From the NCBI RefSeq assembly GCF_040802235.1, contig NC_133163.1, forward strand, positions 38,708,501-38,772,500: DNA of 64,000 bases. Direction: 5' to 3'. The position numbers and the translations under genes were made by a program. The stretch's first letter is position 1. Each line of letters opens with the position of its first letter. The notes below the pieces were generated by a model. The model made no database searches. It had not been told where the DNA came from and saw nothing but the letters and a program-made list of their open reading frames with translations. This document shows, in pieces, positions 11,323 to 24,439 of this stretch. This stretch comes from Manis javanica. Lineage: Eukaryota; Chordata; Mammalia; Pholidota; Manidae.

Positions 11323-12639
11323 CTGAGAGAGAAGAGGTGCAGACAGAGAGTCAGTCATTCAATCCTATACAACAAGTATGTCACAAGATGCCAGGCATCA
11401 GCTCTGGCTGATCTTGCTTAACGAGCTGAATTTTCCATCATGAGCAGCACAGCCAATATGAATCACCCCTTAAAGGTGCAATTGCTTGTGTGTATTTATG
11501 GCCTTCCCCACTTCCATTTCAGACGTGGCCACTAAAATAAAGCTGAAGGGTCCAGTTTTCTGTAAATACCATGTATTTTTCTTTCCCCTTTAAAGCAAAG
11601 AAATGCTTTATAAAATAGTGTGCCTTTTCCCAGCATTGCAGTTGTAGACAGCCCACATCTTATGAATGGAGCTACTTTTAGGAACAGCTGTGCCATTTTT
11701 CTGAGAGACCTGACCAGCTGGCCAGGATTCCCTCTCTCTAATGACACCACAGAGAGAAGAGTGAGAGCCATTCTTTTGAAGATGTGGGTGAAGATGCTGC
11801 AAGGCTGAAAAACTTAAAAGTTCTGTGTTCTGGCTCTAAGGTAAACAAAGTCGGCCACTTCTCTTTATGTAACAAAGATACCATAGTTTCAAGTGAAAAG
11901 TCTTTTTTCTTCCAGATGCTCCCTTCTCCCTCACCATTACATTTTGAAATGTTTAGTGACTGAGAATCTTGCTACATGGACCAAAAACTAAAATAAGCAT
12001 TACCACCCATCCAAGCATTGTGTGTATATAAATCATTTGTATTTCTATCATTGGGAAACTTCTCCGGGGCTAGCTCCTATCAAGACATTTTGGGCTAAAT
12101 TGACTTTCACAAAATGGCCAGTAAAGGTGTTCTGATCATGTCCTGGCCAAGGACTAGTACAGGATAATACACTTTTCATTGCCAGAATGTGATTTTCAAC
12201 TTCAAAGATACTTGAGTTAATTTAATTTTCCATTTTCAAAGGAAAATTGCCTTGGATAAAATGTTTGTTTTTAAATTTAAATCAAGATATCTTTAAACAA
12301 ATTTATGAACGCAAGGCAAAAGTAACACTGGGCTCACAGAAACTGCTGTGGAGTGTAAGTTCCAGAGTAAACAAGAAGCCAACATATTGGAGGTTTGCAG
12401 AAATGAAAGGGCAGTGAGGAGGTGGCCATCTCTGCCACGGCAGGTGTCCGAGGCCGCAAAGCCTCCAGTGTTGCTTCAGATGAAAATGACCAGGTGGAAG
12501 GAGGATGCTGCAGATGTCCCTAGCAAAGGGGATAGGAGGAACCTCATAAAATGCTAAAAAAGCTTCAAAGGGAAGCTAATAAAAAATGAAGACCTGATGG
12601 GGTGTAATGGCGTCTTTCTTCTAGGGACCAGCTTGCAAG

Positions 12640-12654
12640 GCCACAGGTGGCGCT
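12640..12654 (+). promoter_or_regulatory. Candidate CTCF motif
   Basis: GCCACAGGTGGCGCT matches the 3' core (AGGTGGCGCT) of the CTCF consensus exactly, with mismatches in the first four positions. It is intronic in PRKCH. Binding is inferred only. Confidence 0.4.
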
Positions 12655-13429
12655 GCAAGAGAGGTGGGACCTGGAGGCAAAAGCAGCTTTCAGAGCCACC
12701 CAGGGCCAGTTGCGGCAGTGAGCACTCTAGGCACGTCCAGTGATCAGTGTGGGCTTTGGAAATCTAGACCTGAGTTCTGTATGACACATAAGAGTTAGGA
12801 TTTCCCACTTCCTGGGCTCTCCTGGGATAAGCCTGTGTAACTCAGAAAGGAAGGGGAAAGTATGGGCACAAGAGAAATCAGTCAATTCTCTCTTTATGGA
12901 AGTGAATGGGATGCAGTCCCTAGTGGACTACCAGTGTCTATTCTAGGAACTAATTAACAACAAGCAATGTTGCAAAAAACTTCAGGTAAAAGGAACAGAT
13001 CCAGATGGCTTGTGTGGATGGTGTGAGCAGAGACCATCTTGTGAATGTCTGGGTACAAATTGTTCTTCTGGGCAAAAGGAACAGCACTTGGCTCCTGATG
13101 CCAGGGTGGCAGAAACTCCAGTGTCTGAGAGACCTTGGGCATTCTTCCCTGGTCCTGGCTTGGGTACCAAGCTTCCGAAGGGCACTGTGGAAAGGCATTG
13201 CCGGAGGAAATGGAGAGTACATGGCAGCTCTTCCCCCTCTAAAAACTGCATCCCTGGACAAGGAGATGGGCAGAATGACCCTTTCATAGCTTGATACTTC
13301 CTCTTGAGGTTCTGCTAAATATTTCTGAATAACCAAACATCTGTTTGGATTTTAATGTCTTGAGTGCTTTAGATACAGATATCCTCCACTTAAACCTTTG
13401 TAATCTGAATTGAGAATTTCTTTGCAGGG

Positions 13430-13770
13430 TTATCTATTGTATGTGAGGCAGGGTGCTAAGCCTCATGCAGGTAGAGATGACAAGGATAGTGTCTCCCCCT
13501 GAAGGAGCTGATGGAGACGGGGAAGAGGCAAGCAGGCTTTATCTAACCCACAATAGGATGAAAGGAAAAGAGACAGCGAAGTGCATGGGAGCTTTGAAGA
13601 GGGACTAAGGAAAGAGCAGTTTGGCACTGGTGGTAAGAAGGCAAGTGATAGCCTAATGGAAGAGATGGTATTCAATGAAGATGAGGCGGATGAGAAGAAC
13701 TATTCTAGGCATGCACGAAGAAGACAATCATGGTCAGCACAGCCAGCACAAATGCAGACTGTAAGCCCCT
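13430..13770 (-). repeat. LINE-2, antisense
   Basis: The reversed L2 3' region runs from GGCAGGGTGCTAAGCC and CTCCCCCTGAAGGAGCTGAT to a decayed coding part (GAAGATGAGGCGGATGAGAA). It explains the open frames seen here. Confidence 0.55.
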
Positions 13771-15734
13771 GGTGTACTGGCAGAGGGGCACAAAGTGTGG
13801 GGGGGCTGGCGCATGGGGATAGTTGGGGAACTGTCGGGGCAGCCAGCAAGCTCCATCAAAAGTGTGTATGGAGAGGTGAGTGACGAGAGCTGCCCTGCAA
13901 TTTAGGGTCTGATTCTAGCCACAGTGTGATGAATAAATATGAAAAAGGTAAGAGACTCATGGTGGGTGAACAGCCAGAATGTTGAGACAGTGACTGAGAA
14001 GACATGATAAGTTCAGAAACCAGGAGCATTTCTGGTCAATGGCGAGGAAAAGTTGGGAGCAGGTTCTGATGGGCCTGCAGAAGAATGAACACACTCTACA
14101 CCGGCTGGTGCTGCACTGAAGGAAGAAGGGAATGCAAGGTCACAGTGTGTGCACAGGCTGTCTGGGGGAGCAGCGGTGTTGGGCAATGGAGACAGGTAAC
14201 AAGGAATGACAGATTGTTGCTGGAGTATTAATATTAGTATTAAAGTAGAAGTAGTAGCAGTCATAATTGTGTTTTTGTCAGAGAAATGAAACAAAAAATA
14301 TCTATCATTTCTCAAGACCTACAGCTTGCAGACCAGGGAGGTTGATGAGCACAGCTTGGCCTTTGAGGTAGGCAGACATCCAGAAGGAGATGACTAGGTG
14401 TGTAAATTGGGGTGCAGGCCAGGCTTGGAGATCTAACTCTTAGAGACATCAACATTTGGTGAGAGGGCAGGCAAGACTGTTGTGAGAGTATGTAACTGAG
14501 ACCAGCCCCAGGCCTCAGACATTTAACTGACGTGGTATGTTTTAAAAATATTTTCATTACTTGTCAAATATGCAAAAATCAAGTTTTCCAGTTTTTCTTG
14601 GAAAATGAGACACTCTGGAACACCTGACCTGCCCTTCTTGATACAAATGGCCTGGAGTTGAGTAGCGGCTGCCTCTTCAGATGGGGCATGGAGTCCCTGG
14701 TCAGCCACCTGCCCCTCCACTCCCTGTTGCCTCACACCTGGCTGGCCTCCCTCACTGACTCTGCATGGCTCCTGCACTGGGCACAGAGTAAGAAGCTACA
14801 GTGGCAGCAGGAGGAGTTGATGAAGAAGCCAGAGGAGGATGACCACCGTGACACAGAAGCTAGGACGGGGACTGTTCCGAGGAGGAGGTTACGGCCCCTC
14901 TATGGCTGCTCCCCTCCAAAGATGCAGAGATGGGGAGTTAAGGGCACATTCAGCATCAGTCCCAGGCCTGGAGGCTTTCGCAGTGCACACTGGTTGGCGT
15001 GTGAAGGGGACACAGGACTCTGCCTAAATACCATGTGCCTGCTGCTGGGAACAGTGATGACATAATCCTTTTGCAGAAAACTTCCTCTGTTTGCTTATGT
15101 CCCTGATGGGACCCGTATGCCAAACAAATGAGCAACGATGTTGTTTAGAGCAGTAATTCATCCATGTCTAAGGTCATCTTTAAAACGTACCTCACCTCAA
15201 CTGACCTTCTCTCTGACTGTGGTTCAAATGAGAAAGCCAAGGAGGAAAATGGAGTGACTTTGTGAAAGATTCTGGACACATTTACTAAAGGAAGCAGAAT
15301 GTTTTTTAGGGTCAATAAAAGAACTTTCTAAGTGACAAAGACTGAATGAGAAGGCCAGGATGGACAATCTGGTTCCACCTCAAAGGGAAGCATGGAGCCA
15401 GCCGGAGAGCAGGGGCAGGAGAGGGGTCAGGGAGGCGGGGACCCACCCCGCACTCCTCTTCCCTCCGCGAGCCTCCTGAAGTGGAACTGAGCAGAGGGTT
15501 CTGAAGGACTCAGCACCCCTGCCCTGCGCATGAGAAGCTTCACAGTTCTTTCAAGGATGCAGAGCAGGCAGGACTACAGGGGAGTGCAGTCCGCCATGCA
15601 GAGCGCTGAAGGCACCGCGTGAGGAGAGGCGGGAGATTTAGGCCCGGTTTGGACAAGAACGTCCTGGGAAGCTTCTTGCCAACCGGGGATGGACATACAA
15701 AGGATAAAAGAGCTCCTCTGAGAGGGAGGGCAGA

Positions 15735-15965
15735 GGCAAACTGGTTAGGCTCAGCAGGTCGACTACCAGTGTTTGTGAACCAGTTCTACCACCAGTGAGC
15801 TGTGTGACCATGCTCAAATATTTCTTAACTTCTCTGGGCCTCAGAGTCCTCAAGTGTAAAATGGTGATTTTCCTGTATATCATAAGGTGATTAAAATAAG
15901 TGAGATAATCAATGTAAAGTGCCTGGCACAAAGGAAGCCCTCAATATGTGTTAGTATTATAAACC
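15735..15965 (+). repeat. MIR SINE
   Basis: Forward MIR: AGCTGTGTGACCATGCTCAA, CTCTGGGCCTCAGAGTCC, then GTAAAGTGCCTGGCACAAAG. Confidence 0.8.
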
Positions 15966-18900
15966 TCTTGTAGGCCCATTCTGTTTTACTTCCAGGCAGA
16001 GACATGGCCTGACAGCCTCTAAGAGATGAACATCTGAGGTCATCCTTGACCCTGAGGCTCACCTGCCTCTGCCTGCTACTCTACTTTGCAGCCAGGAAGG
16101 AGAACAAAGTCAGTCGGTGCTTTCACAACCCCAGGCTCCGGCAGTGGGGTGGTAGCCATGGTCTCTAGAAAACAATTTTTCCAACAATAAAGATTTCTAG
16201 AGACAATCTTAAAACAAGAATACAAGCAATAGTCTGGTTTAAACATGCAGCTATATCTGCTTTAACAGAAGGGAGGTACAGAATGGGGGGTGAAGGCACC
16301 ATGGGGTACCTTGTCTGTAAACCTGCCATCAGGTAGAGCACCCCCATGCCTCGTGGGCTGCTACACGTGAGGCGCTTTGTTTTGAGTTGCTGGGTGCTCC
16401 AGAGGACAGAGTTTGAACTAACCCCGTGTAATAATGCATCTTGAAACCACAGGATCCAAATGTACTTTGAAACTCATTAAAATGTAGGTGATAGCTAAAA
16501 GTATTTTTCTTCTTTCAAAATCTGTCTGACTTCAGAGGAGAGGACTAGTTATAGAAACAGAGCAATTAGTCTCATAAAATGTTTTTCCAGGAGAGAGAAA
16601 ACACTGTACTTTCTACCTAATAGTTTGATTTGGTTGTTGGGCAAACAAAATGATCTTCTCCTTTCATTCCATTTCAGACCAAAGAGCAGGGGGAGTTTGC
16701 AGGTAATGCCGGCAAGCTGGAAGGGAAGGAAACCACACCACAGGACATTCCCAGCAGTATTCCAGGGAGACTCTCCTAAATGGGAAGTAGGCATTTTGCG
16801 GCTCTGCAGAGGCCTGGCGAAGGACAGCAAAGAACACAGGACACAGAGTAGAACAGCGTTCATGGCCCTGATGGGCACACAGCCGCTGGCCAACCCAGGG
16901 CTGATACGATGCATGCCTGTCAAAGTCTGACCTGGTTGTGAAGACCAGTCACCAGCCACCTCCTTTCACAGCCTTTCATGCCAGCTGTGTGGTGGGTACA
17001 GCCCCAACCTGCCCTGAGCAGTGGGGAAAGAGAAGAGGGTGGGCGTGGGAGTCAGCTGCTGGGATGGCAGGGGTGGGGAGACCCAGGGCTCTGGTTTGCT
17101 GTTAGCTCACCTTTCCACAGGACAAGGCAGACAGATACTGGGGGGTGGGAGGTGGGGCTAGGAGGAAGGTGGGAGGATACATAATGGACTTTTTCACAGC
17201 TCTGGGAAATAACCTGCACGTGAGAAGATTACAGTTTATCACAGAGAATGGTGTTGCTTTGGAATACTGGAGGGCCGGAGAGGAGGAGGGTTGTTCTAGC
17301 TTGTTCTGCTGGGATCTGAATGACATTTACTAGGCGCGGCTGGAACTGGTCATCTGCACACCTACAGCAACAAGCCAACCACCTTGCCATTCTGTCGGCA
17401 CACAGGGACCCAGATCTAGGCTGGTTTGGATAGGGGGGCAGTTGAAGAACTGGGAAAAAGAATGGTACAGTATTTGTAAACATTACAGCTTATTAACTGG
17501 CGGCGATTACCACTACATATGTTACATACTCTTGTATGTATGGGGAGATAAAAGGTGACATTTTGAAGATGAGAATCCACATATTCCCTGGGTCTGAAGT
17601 GGACCTGCCTTTATGAAAAATGAGACAAAACATGCCTAAGCTGATCCCCTTGGGCTAGTTACTGAAGGAGTGGGTGTGGGAGTATACTTGAAAATGCCAG
17701 GGGATCAGTGTCTTACCTGCCAGGTTGTGGGTTGTAACTAACCTCCATCACAATATTCTGAGCAGTATCTCCAGAGACACAGAATTCAGAGCACTCGTTT
17801 CCTCCTAATGGAAGCCAGCGCAGCGAATGCCCTGCACTGTCCTCTGCCTGCAGTGGAGCAGGAAGGGGGCAAAACCTGGAGTGGGTTTGCTGGCTTACTT
17901 TCAAATCAGGCCTGTGATTAGAATCCAGTAGCCTCTTCACGGGCATACACTGACTTCCTGTCCAATGCTCTTAACAGTGCCTTTCCTATGTTTTATAATC
18001 ACTATAGCTTCCTCTGAATGTCTTGCCAGTTTGGTAACTTTATTCAAGTCATGGGATGATGTTGGTTAAAAAAAAAAAGGTAAAGGTCACAGACAAGTCT
18101 CAGAGATGGAAGGACAAGGTCCAGCACTGGTGCCAATGCCAATGTTTGTTAGCTAACGGGGTTTTATACCCAGCAAACCAGACTCAAGCAGCTCTGACTG
18201 ATAGGGGCAGTTGGGGGTGAGGGCGTTCTGGGGCTCCAACAACCCCCAGTGTCAAAGGAAAAGGAAGCTCCACTCACCGCTGCTACCCAACAGGGCCAAG
18301 CTGCACAGACTACTCCTTTGCAGGTGTGAGCCCCAAAATGTAGCTATTAAAGCAAATACTAAAGAAGGCACCTCTGGAGGCACATGACACAACATCCTGT
18401 TTTCCCCATGAAACCCAGCTCAACGTGCTTCTTTATCTGGGATACGCAGTATCTCTGGTGTCTAAACCAAATCTAACCATCAACTGCTAAAAGCTATCTT
18501 TGATAGCTGGAAAGGACAAAAGAAAGTGTACTACTTCAGTTAACAAGTTTTTCCAACTTAAAAAGCTCTTCTGACCCACAGATAGGGATTAGAAAAACTC
18601 TACATAGAAAAGGTTTCCATGCTTATTTCTTAAAATTATTTTTTATAAAACCTCTGACCCCTTTCTGCTCTTGGCTGAGCTATGGAGATTAAAGAAGCAT
18701 GTGGCATTACTACTCCATTTTAAAAAAGAAAAAACGTCCTTCACACTACTAGTCACAAATCAAACATTAAGACTTCTATTCTTAGGAAACTTACAAGCTA
18801 AAATGAGGGAAGCTGAGAACAATAACTTTAATAAAATAATGGGATAAAAAATGTCAAAATCAAAGTAGATGGGAAGGTCAGTGTGATAGTGTTTTTCTGC

Positions 18901-21235
18901 TTTCTGCCAACACTAGCCTTCATCTATCCGTGAGTAAATGGTCCATTTCCGAAAGGTGTTCATTACTACAAGGCTTGTGGAGCAGCTCTGTTTCCTCATA
19001 CGGGAACTCCAGTCCTGGGTGAAGGGCTGCCAGGCTGCATGGTGACCATCCTCTTGTTAAAGGACCTTTTACTAACTTTCTTCTGGATTTTCCCCCTAAC
19101 AGTGTTTGAAAGACCAGCTCCAATGACCCTGTGTTGGGTCCTCTGCATTACTCCAGGTCCAGTTTTTCCTCCACTTCCTTCACTGCCTCCTGGCTGACCA
19201 CCATTTGGCTGCTCCCTTGAGCATTCCAACCCCTACCAGGAAGGGAGTAGGAAACAGAGAGGATCAGACTCAGTGGTGCTCTGAGCAACTGCTTGGTGAC
19301 AGATGTGGGAGATATAGCCAAAAGAAGATCCTAGAATTGTGGTTCCCTCTTTGTGCACAAACAGGACTACTGCAGACAATGCGCAGGTGATGGCAATCTG
19401 ATAGGTGTGATGATAGATAAGCCCACAGGCGCACACACACACTTTAGTTTCTATTAAGCGTAGGAACAAAAGCCCTCTATAATCTCCCTCCCATGCCAAG
19501 TTTACAGTGCCTCTCCGACTGACACAGGTGACTCAGGAGAAGGCACTAGACTCTTCTCAGCACTTATTTCACCCAGCCACCTGTGTGAGCTCAGAGACAA
19601 GGCACTGACTTCACCTGAGTCAGCACTGAGCCCTGTGATCTCTCACAGGAGATGATTTGGTACAAAGGAACACTCACCTCAGAGAGAGCCCATCACCTTC
19701 CTAAGCTCTGGACTGCTGAGGAGTTCCCCAAGTCTTTCCGGAGCTAGACCAGGGCAAAACTCAGTGCCACCACAGAAGCTCTAAGCAAACAATTTTATTC
19801 TGTGTCATGATTATTAGCATTTTGGGAAACTGAGTCCTAAGTTTAGGAAACTTGGTAGCATGGTGGCCCACAGAAAACATGTATTTATTTCAAAACTAAG
19901 TAAAAGAAAAATCATCTTTCAGGTCAGCAATAGGAAAGCCTATTCCAAAGATACAAGTATGTGTATCTTATTCTCTGAAGTGGAGGGTGAGATTGTTTTC
20001 CTCTGAAGCATGCATATGTAAACATTTAACATACATTTAAAGGGAAGAGGAGAAATCAGAGACAAAAGGGCAAGCAACAAAAATAATCTTCCTGTTGCAT
20101 TTTTTGGAGTGTATACTATGGTTATTTTTAGTTGTAAGGATCCCTGGTTAATGGTTTAGGAATTTTTTCAAGTAGTAGTCTTGGGCTAAAATCTGTGCTC
20201 CAGCAACCCTTCCTCTCATCGAATCTGGGCTCGCTCCATGGGAAGTGCTCTCACAAGCTAGTTCTCTACCCATGTCTATACAAAATGCTCAGACATCCAT
20301 ACACAGTGAACTCAAAATCCACAATTTTGGAGCTGGTGGTAAATTTGATGATGGGAAGGGCAGGGGGAGGAAAGCAATATTGGGTTAGGAGTTACATTAG
20401 GTAGTGGTTAGTTCAACCACTCACTTTCTGTGGGAAGCTGGAAAAGAACACCCTTCACCCTCAATTCAGGGGACTCACTGACATTATTAGACCACATGAA
20501 CCCTGAGGTCTTAAATATCTATGACTCTATGGTATGTTATATAAATGAGTATCCAGTTTCTACAGATGATAATAATACCTTCCATTTGAAAAGGTAAGAA
20601 GGTATTCAGAAAGCATTTCCTTTTGAAAGAAAAAAAAAGCAAGCAAAATTTCCAGCAGACACCGATTCCAGGAACAGTGCTGACCTTATGTTCCAAAGAA
20701 AAGATCATCAGGAAATCTCAGGAAACGAAGCAGGGATGACCCATTGTGCTGAGGTGCTTGAGAGAGGAAGTCAAGGGCTGGCTTGGAGACCCTGGCCCTT
20801 CCTGCTTCTCTGGTGGCAAAAGGCAGACCCAGCCTGCAGAAAAGGATGGTCAGAGCAGCAGCTTGTGGCAGAGCTCACCACTGCAGGCTCTCTCCTTTCC
20901 TCTTCCTTCTTTGCTAAAAATCCTTCTTTGGGGTGCATTTAGAATTCAATTTGGGAATTGATGGACACTTCTTGAGAAGGTATGGAGAATGTTCATGGAT
21001 ACTGAAGAATGAGTAGGCTAAAACCACTGATCAATTTTGTCTATAGCATAAAAATGACTAGGGTGACATAGACTCCCAGTCCAGGACCCTGAGACTCTTA
21101 GTGGGAATGAAGAGAAGTAGATGGATCCACCAGACAGCTAGTATGTGGTTCACATCATTTCTTCTTTCTGCCTATTTATGTTATTAAGCCATTTCCCTTC
21201 ATTTATGAAGACTGACTTCACTTTCTACACAGTCT

Positions 21236-22970
21236 AGAGTATGCATGTTTGCAGATGACATGATATTATACATAAAAAACCCTAAAGAATCCACTCAAAA
21301 ACTACTGGGTCTAATATCTGAATTCAGTAAAGCTAAAGAATTCAAAATTAATACACAGAAATCTGTTGCATTCCTACACACCAATGATGAACTAGCGGAA
21401 AGAGAAATCAGGAAAACAATTACATTCACAATTGCAACAAAAAGAATAAAATACCTAGGAATAAAGCTAACCATGGAAGTGAAAGACCTATACCCTCAAA
21501 ACTACAAGACACTCATGAGAGAAATTAAAGAAGATACCAATAAATGGAAACACATTCCATGCTCATGGATAGGAAGAATTAATATAGTCAAAATGGCCAT
21601 CCTGACTAAAACAATCTACAGATTCAATGCAATCCCTATCAAAGTATCAACAGCATTCTTCAGTGAACTATAGAAAACAGTCTAAAATTCATATGGAATC
21701 ACAAAAGACCCCGAATAGCCAAAGCAATCATGAGAAGGAAGAATAAAGCTGGGAGGATTACACTCCTCAACTGCAAACTCTACTACAAAGCCACAGTAAT
21801 CAAGAGAATTTGGTACTGGCACAAGAACAGACCCATAGACCAATGGAATAGACTAGAGAGCCCAGATATAAACCTAAGCATATATGGTCAATTAATATAT
21901 GATAAAGGAGCCATGGATATACAACAGGAAAATGACAGCCTTTTTGACAACTGGTGTTGGCAAAACTGGACAGCTACGTGCAAGAAAATGAAACTGGATT
22001 ATTGTCTAACCACATACACAATAGTAAACTCAAAATGGATCAGAGACCTGAATGTAAGTCATGAAACTATAAAACTCTTGGAAGAAAACATAGGCAAAAA
22101 TCTCTTAAATATAAACATGAGCAACTTTTTCCTGAATGCATCAACTTGGGTGAGGGAAACAAAATAAAAAATAAAAAATGGGACTACATCATGCTAAAAA
22201 GCTTCTGTACAGCAAAGGACACCATTAGCAGAACAAAAAGGCATCCTACAGTTTGGAAGAATATGTTTATAAATGATATTCCGACAAGGGTTTAACATCC
22301 AAAATACATAAAGAATTCACATGCCTCAACACCCAAAAAATAAATAACCCTATTAAAAAATGGGCAGAGGAACTGAACAGACAGTTCTCCAAAAAAGAAA
22401 TTCAGATGGCCAACAGACACATGAAAAGATGCTCCACATTGCTAATCATCAGGGAAATGCAAATTAAATCCACAATGAGATATCACCCCACACCAGTTAG
22501 GATGGCCAACATCGAAAAAACTAGGAACAACAAATGCTAGTGAGGATGCAGAGAAAGGGGGACCATCCTACACTGCTGTTGGGAATGCAAACTAGTTCAA
22601 CCATTGTGGAAAGCAATATGGAGGTGCCTCAAAAAACTAAAAATAGAAATACTATTTGACCTGGGAATTCCACTCCTAGGAATTTATCCAAAGAAAACGG
22701 TTCTCAGATTCAAAAAGGCATATGAACCCCTATGTTTATTGCAGCACTATTTACAATAGCCAAAATATGGAGGCAACCCAAGCATCCATCAGTAGATGAA
22801 TAGATAAAGAGATGTGGTACATATACACAATGGAATATTATTCAGCCATAAGAAAGAAACAAATCCTACCATTTGCAACAACATTGGAACTTGAGTATAT
22901 TATGCTCAGTGAAATAAGCAAGGTGGAGAAAGACAAGTACCAAACGATTGCCCTCATTTGTGGAGTATAA
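21236..22970 (+). pseudogene. LINE-1 ORF2 remnant
   Basis: ORF2 normally encodes the endonuclease-reverse transcriptase that copies LINE-1 RNA into the genome. Only the part from the catalytic YxDD-type motif (here FADDM) onward remains. The first open block is 21245-21673 (142 codons). A frame change near 21670-21690 leads to a second block, 21730-22167 (145 codons, with [24 protein letters not shown] and [12 protein letters not shown]). Beyond it several stops and frameshifts break the frame. The family's C-terminal signature survives as ALICGV-like sequence ending at TAA 22968-22970. It cannot make a working enzyme. Confidence 0.88.
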
Positions 22971-23043
22971 CAATGAAGCAAAACTGAAGGAACAAAACAG
23001 CAGTAGACTCGCAAACTACAAGAAGGGACTAGTAATTACCAAA

Positions 23044-23079
23044 GGGGCGGGGTGGGGGAGGGTGGGGGACGAGGGAGGG
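23044..23079 (+). other. G-quadruplex-prone tract in LINE-1 3' UTR
   Basis: Runs GGGG, GGGG, GGGGG, GGG, GGGGG, GGG and GGG are separated by 1-4 bases. A G-rich polypurine tract in this position is a known feature of mammalian LINE-1 3' UTRs. Confidence 0.8.
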
Positions 23080-23329
23080 AGAAGGGGATTTAAGGGTATT
23101 ATGATTAGTACACATGGTGTTATGGGGAGGGTCACAGGGAAGACTGTAGCACAGAGAGGACAAGTAGTTAGTGACTGTGGCATCTTACTAAACTGATGGA
23201 TAGAGACTGCAATGGGGTATGGGGGTGGATAATATGGGTGAATGTAGTAAATACATTGTTTTTCTTGTGAAACCTTCATAAGAGTGTATATTAATGATAC
23301 CTTAATAAAAATAAAAAATAAGAAAATAA

Positions 23330-23385
23330 AGTAACTTTGGGAAGATTGACATTTTTATGATCTCAACTCTTCCTAATCAACAAAA
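23330..23385 (-). repeat. Short antisense LINE-1 ORF2 fragment
   Basis: GGGAAGATTGACATTTTTAT then GATCTCAACTCTTCCTAATC is the reverse of a conserved ORF2 stretch. The forward LINE-1 tail abuts it, so the younger copy landed beside or inside an older one. Confidence 0.55.
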
Positions 23386-23386
23386 A

Positions 23387-23545
23387 AAAATTTACTATAA
23401 TGGAAATTTTTAAACATATACAAGTATGTACCCATCACCCAGCCTTAACACTGAGACATGCCCAATCTTGTTTCATCTCTGCCACCCTGGATTATTTTGA
23501 AAAATAACCTCAGATGTTTCATCTGCAAATACTTCAGTCTGTTTG
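23387..23545. repeat. Old interspersed repeat, copy A
   Basis: GTACCCATCACCCAGCCTTA then GACATGCCCAATCTTGTTTC is shared with the copy at 36075-36320. The family is not assigned. Confidence 0.5.
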
Positions 23546-23589
23546 AACCATAATATCTCTATAAATACCCAGTGTGATCTTTTAAACAT

Positions 23590-23968
23590 GAAAAAACGAT
23601 CCTGTCACTCATGCTTGCTTGAACTCTCTCAATTACTTATCTCGGCACTTCAGATAAAAATTAACCTCCTTTACTGGCTTCAGGGCCCTAGCTGTTTCTT
23701 CAGTCTCATCTCCTACAACGCCCACTGCCTCACACCTTTGCTTGTTATGCTCTAGCCACACTGCCACGGAGTTAGTTACTCAGATGAACTTCTCCTTTCT
23801 CAAAAATCTTTGGATACTTCGAAGCCTGACTAGCTTCTCTTCAGGCTTGCTGTCACCTGAAATGTCACTGTCATAGGGTGGCCTCCTTTAATGGCCTAGA
23901 TTAGGTTAGGTCTGTCGTTACATATTCTCAAAACACCTTTAGACATTTTTCCCAGTCAAACTGTAAAT
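23590..23968 (+). repeat. LINE-2, left half of a split copy
   Basis: L2 3' coding and UTR remnant: ATTAACCTCCTTTACTGGC, then TTCAGGGCCCTAGCTG, then CCTGAAATGTCACTGTC. It resumes at 24440 after the Tigger-like insert. Confidence 0.7.
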
Positions 23969-23970
23969 GA

Positions 23971-24397
23971 ACTAGTCTGCGCTTACCCGTGGTTTTGCTT
24001 TCTGTGATTTCAGTTACCCGTGTCAACCGCGGTCAGTCCTCCTCATGTATTATCAGCCTAATATGTCACAATGCCTGTGCCATTCACCTTGCTTCCCCTC
24101 ATCATGTAGGCATTTCAGCATCTCACATCATCAAGAGAAGGGTGAGTGCAGTACAGTAAGATATTTTGAGCAACTGAGAGAGAGCACATTCACGTAACTT
24201 TTATTACAATATAATTGTTTTATTACTGTTTTTAATCTCTTACTGTGTCTAATTTATAAATTAAACTTTATAATAGATATGTACGTATAGGAAAAACATA
24301 GTGTATATATACATATATGGCTTGGTACCATCTGTGATTTTAGGCATCTACTGGGGGCTTTGGAACGTATCCCCTGCAGATAAGGGAGGGACTACTG
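23971..24397. mobile_element. Tigger-like MITE inside LINE-2
   Basis: About 427 bp bounded by imperfect inverted ends: ACTAGTCTGCGCTTACCCG at left and, reversed, CAGTAGTCCCTCCCTTATC at right. Inside are TTCAGTTACCCGTGTCAACC and ATCTACTGGGGGCTTTGGAA, which match the Tigger (pogo/Tc1-mariner) family of cut-and-paste elements. There is no transposase frame, so it is a non-autonomous relic. Confidence 0.75.
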
Positions 24398-24439
24398 TAT
24401 ATAACTATTTGCACACTTTTTTTAACAACTGTCTTCCTC

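Larger units (their letters stand above)
21236..23325 (+). mobile_element. 5'-truncated LINE-1
   Basis: This LINE-1 of about 2.1 kb is antisense to PRKCH. It starts inside the reverse transcriptase of ORF2 (FADDM at 21248) and runs through the ORF2 C-terminus, a G-rich 3' UTR and an A-rich end after CCTTAATAAAAATAAAAAAT. The 3' end (ACCTTCATAAGAGTGTATAT) resembles LINE-1 tails I recall from pangolin. Flanking duplications were not found. The copy is inactive. Confidence 0.9.

Noticed and set aside
14658..15065. 135-codon plus-strand frame as a new gene
   Set aside because: No recognised domain, splice context or conserved motif. It lies in moderately GC-rich intron, where stops are rarer.
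21245..22167. Two reverse-transcriptase-like open frames as a host or retroviral pol gene
   Set aside because: Motif order, the G-rich 3' UTR and the A-rich tail fit LINE-1 ORF2. There is no LTR, gag or env nearby, and the frame is broken.
22948..23196. 82-codon plus-strand frame
   Set aside because: It spans the end of LINE-1 ORF2 and the G-rich 3' UTR in a different frame.
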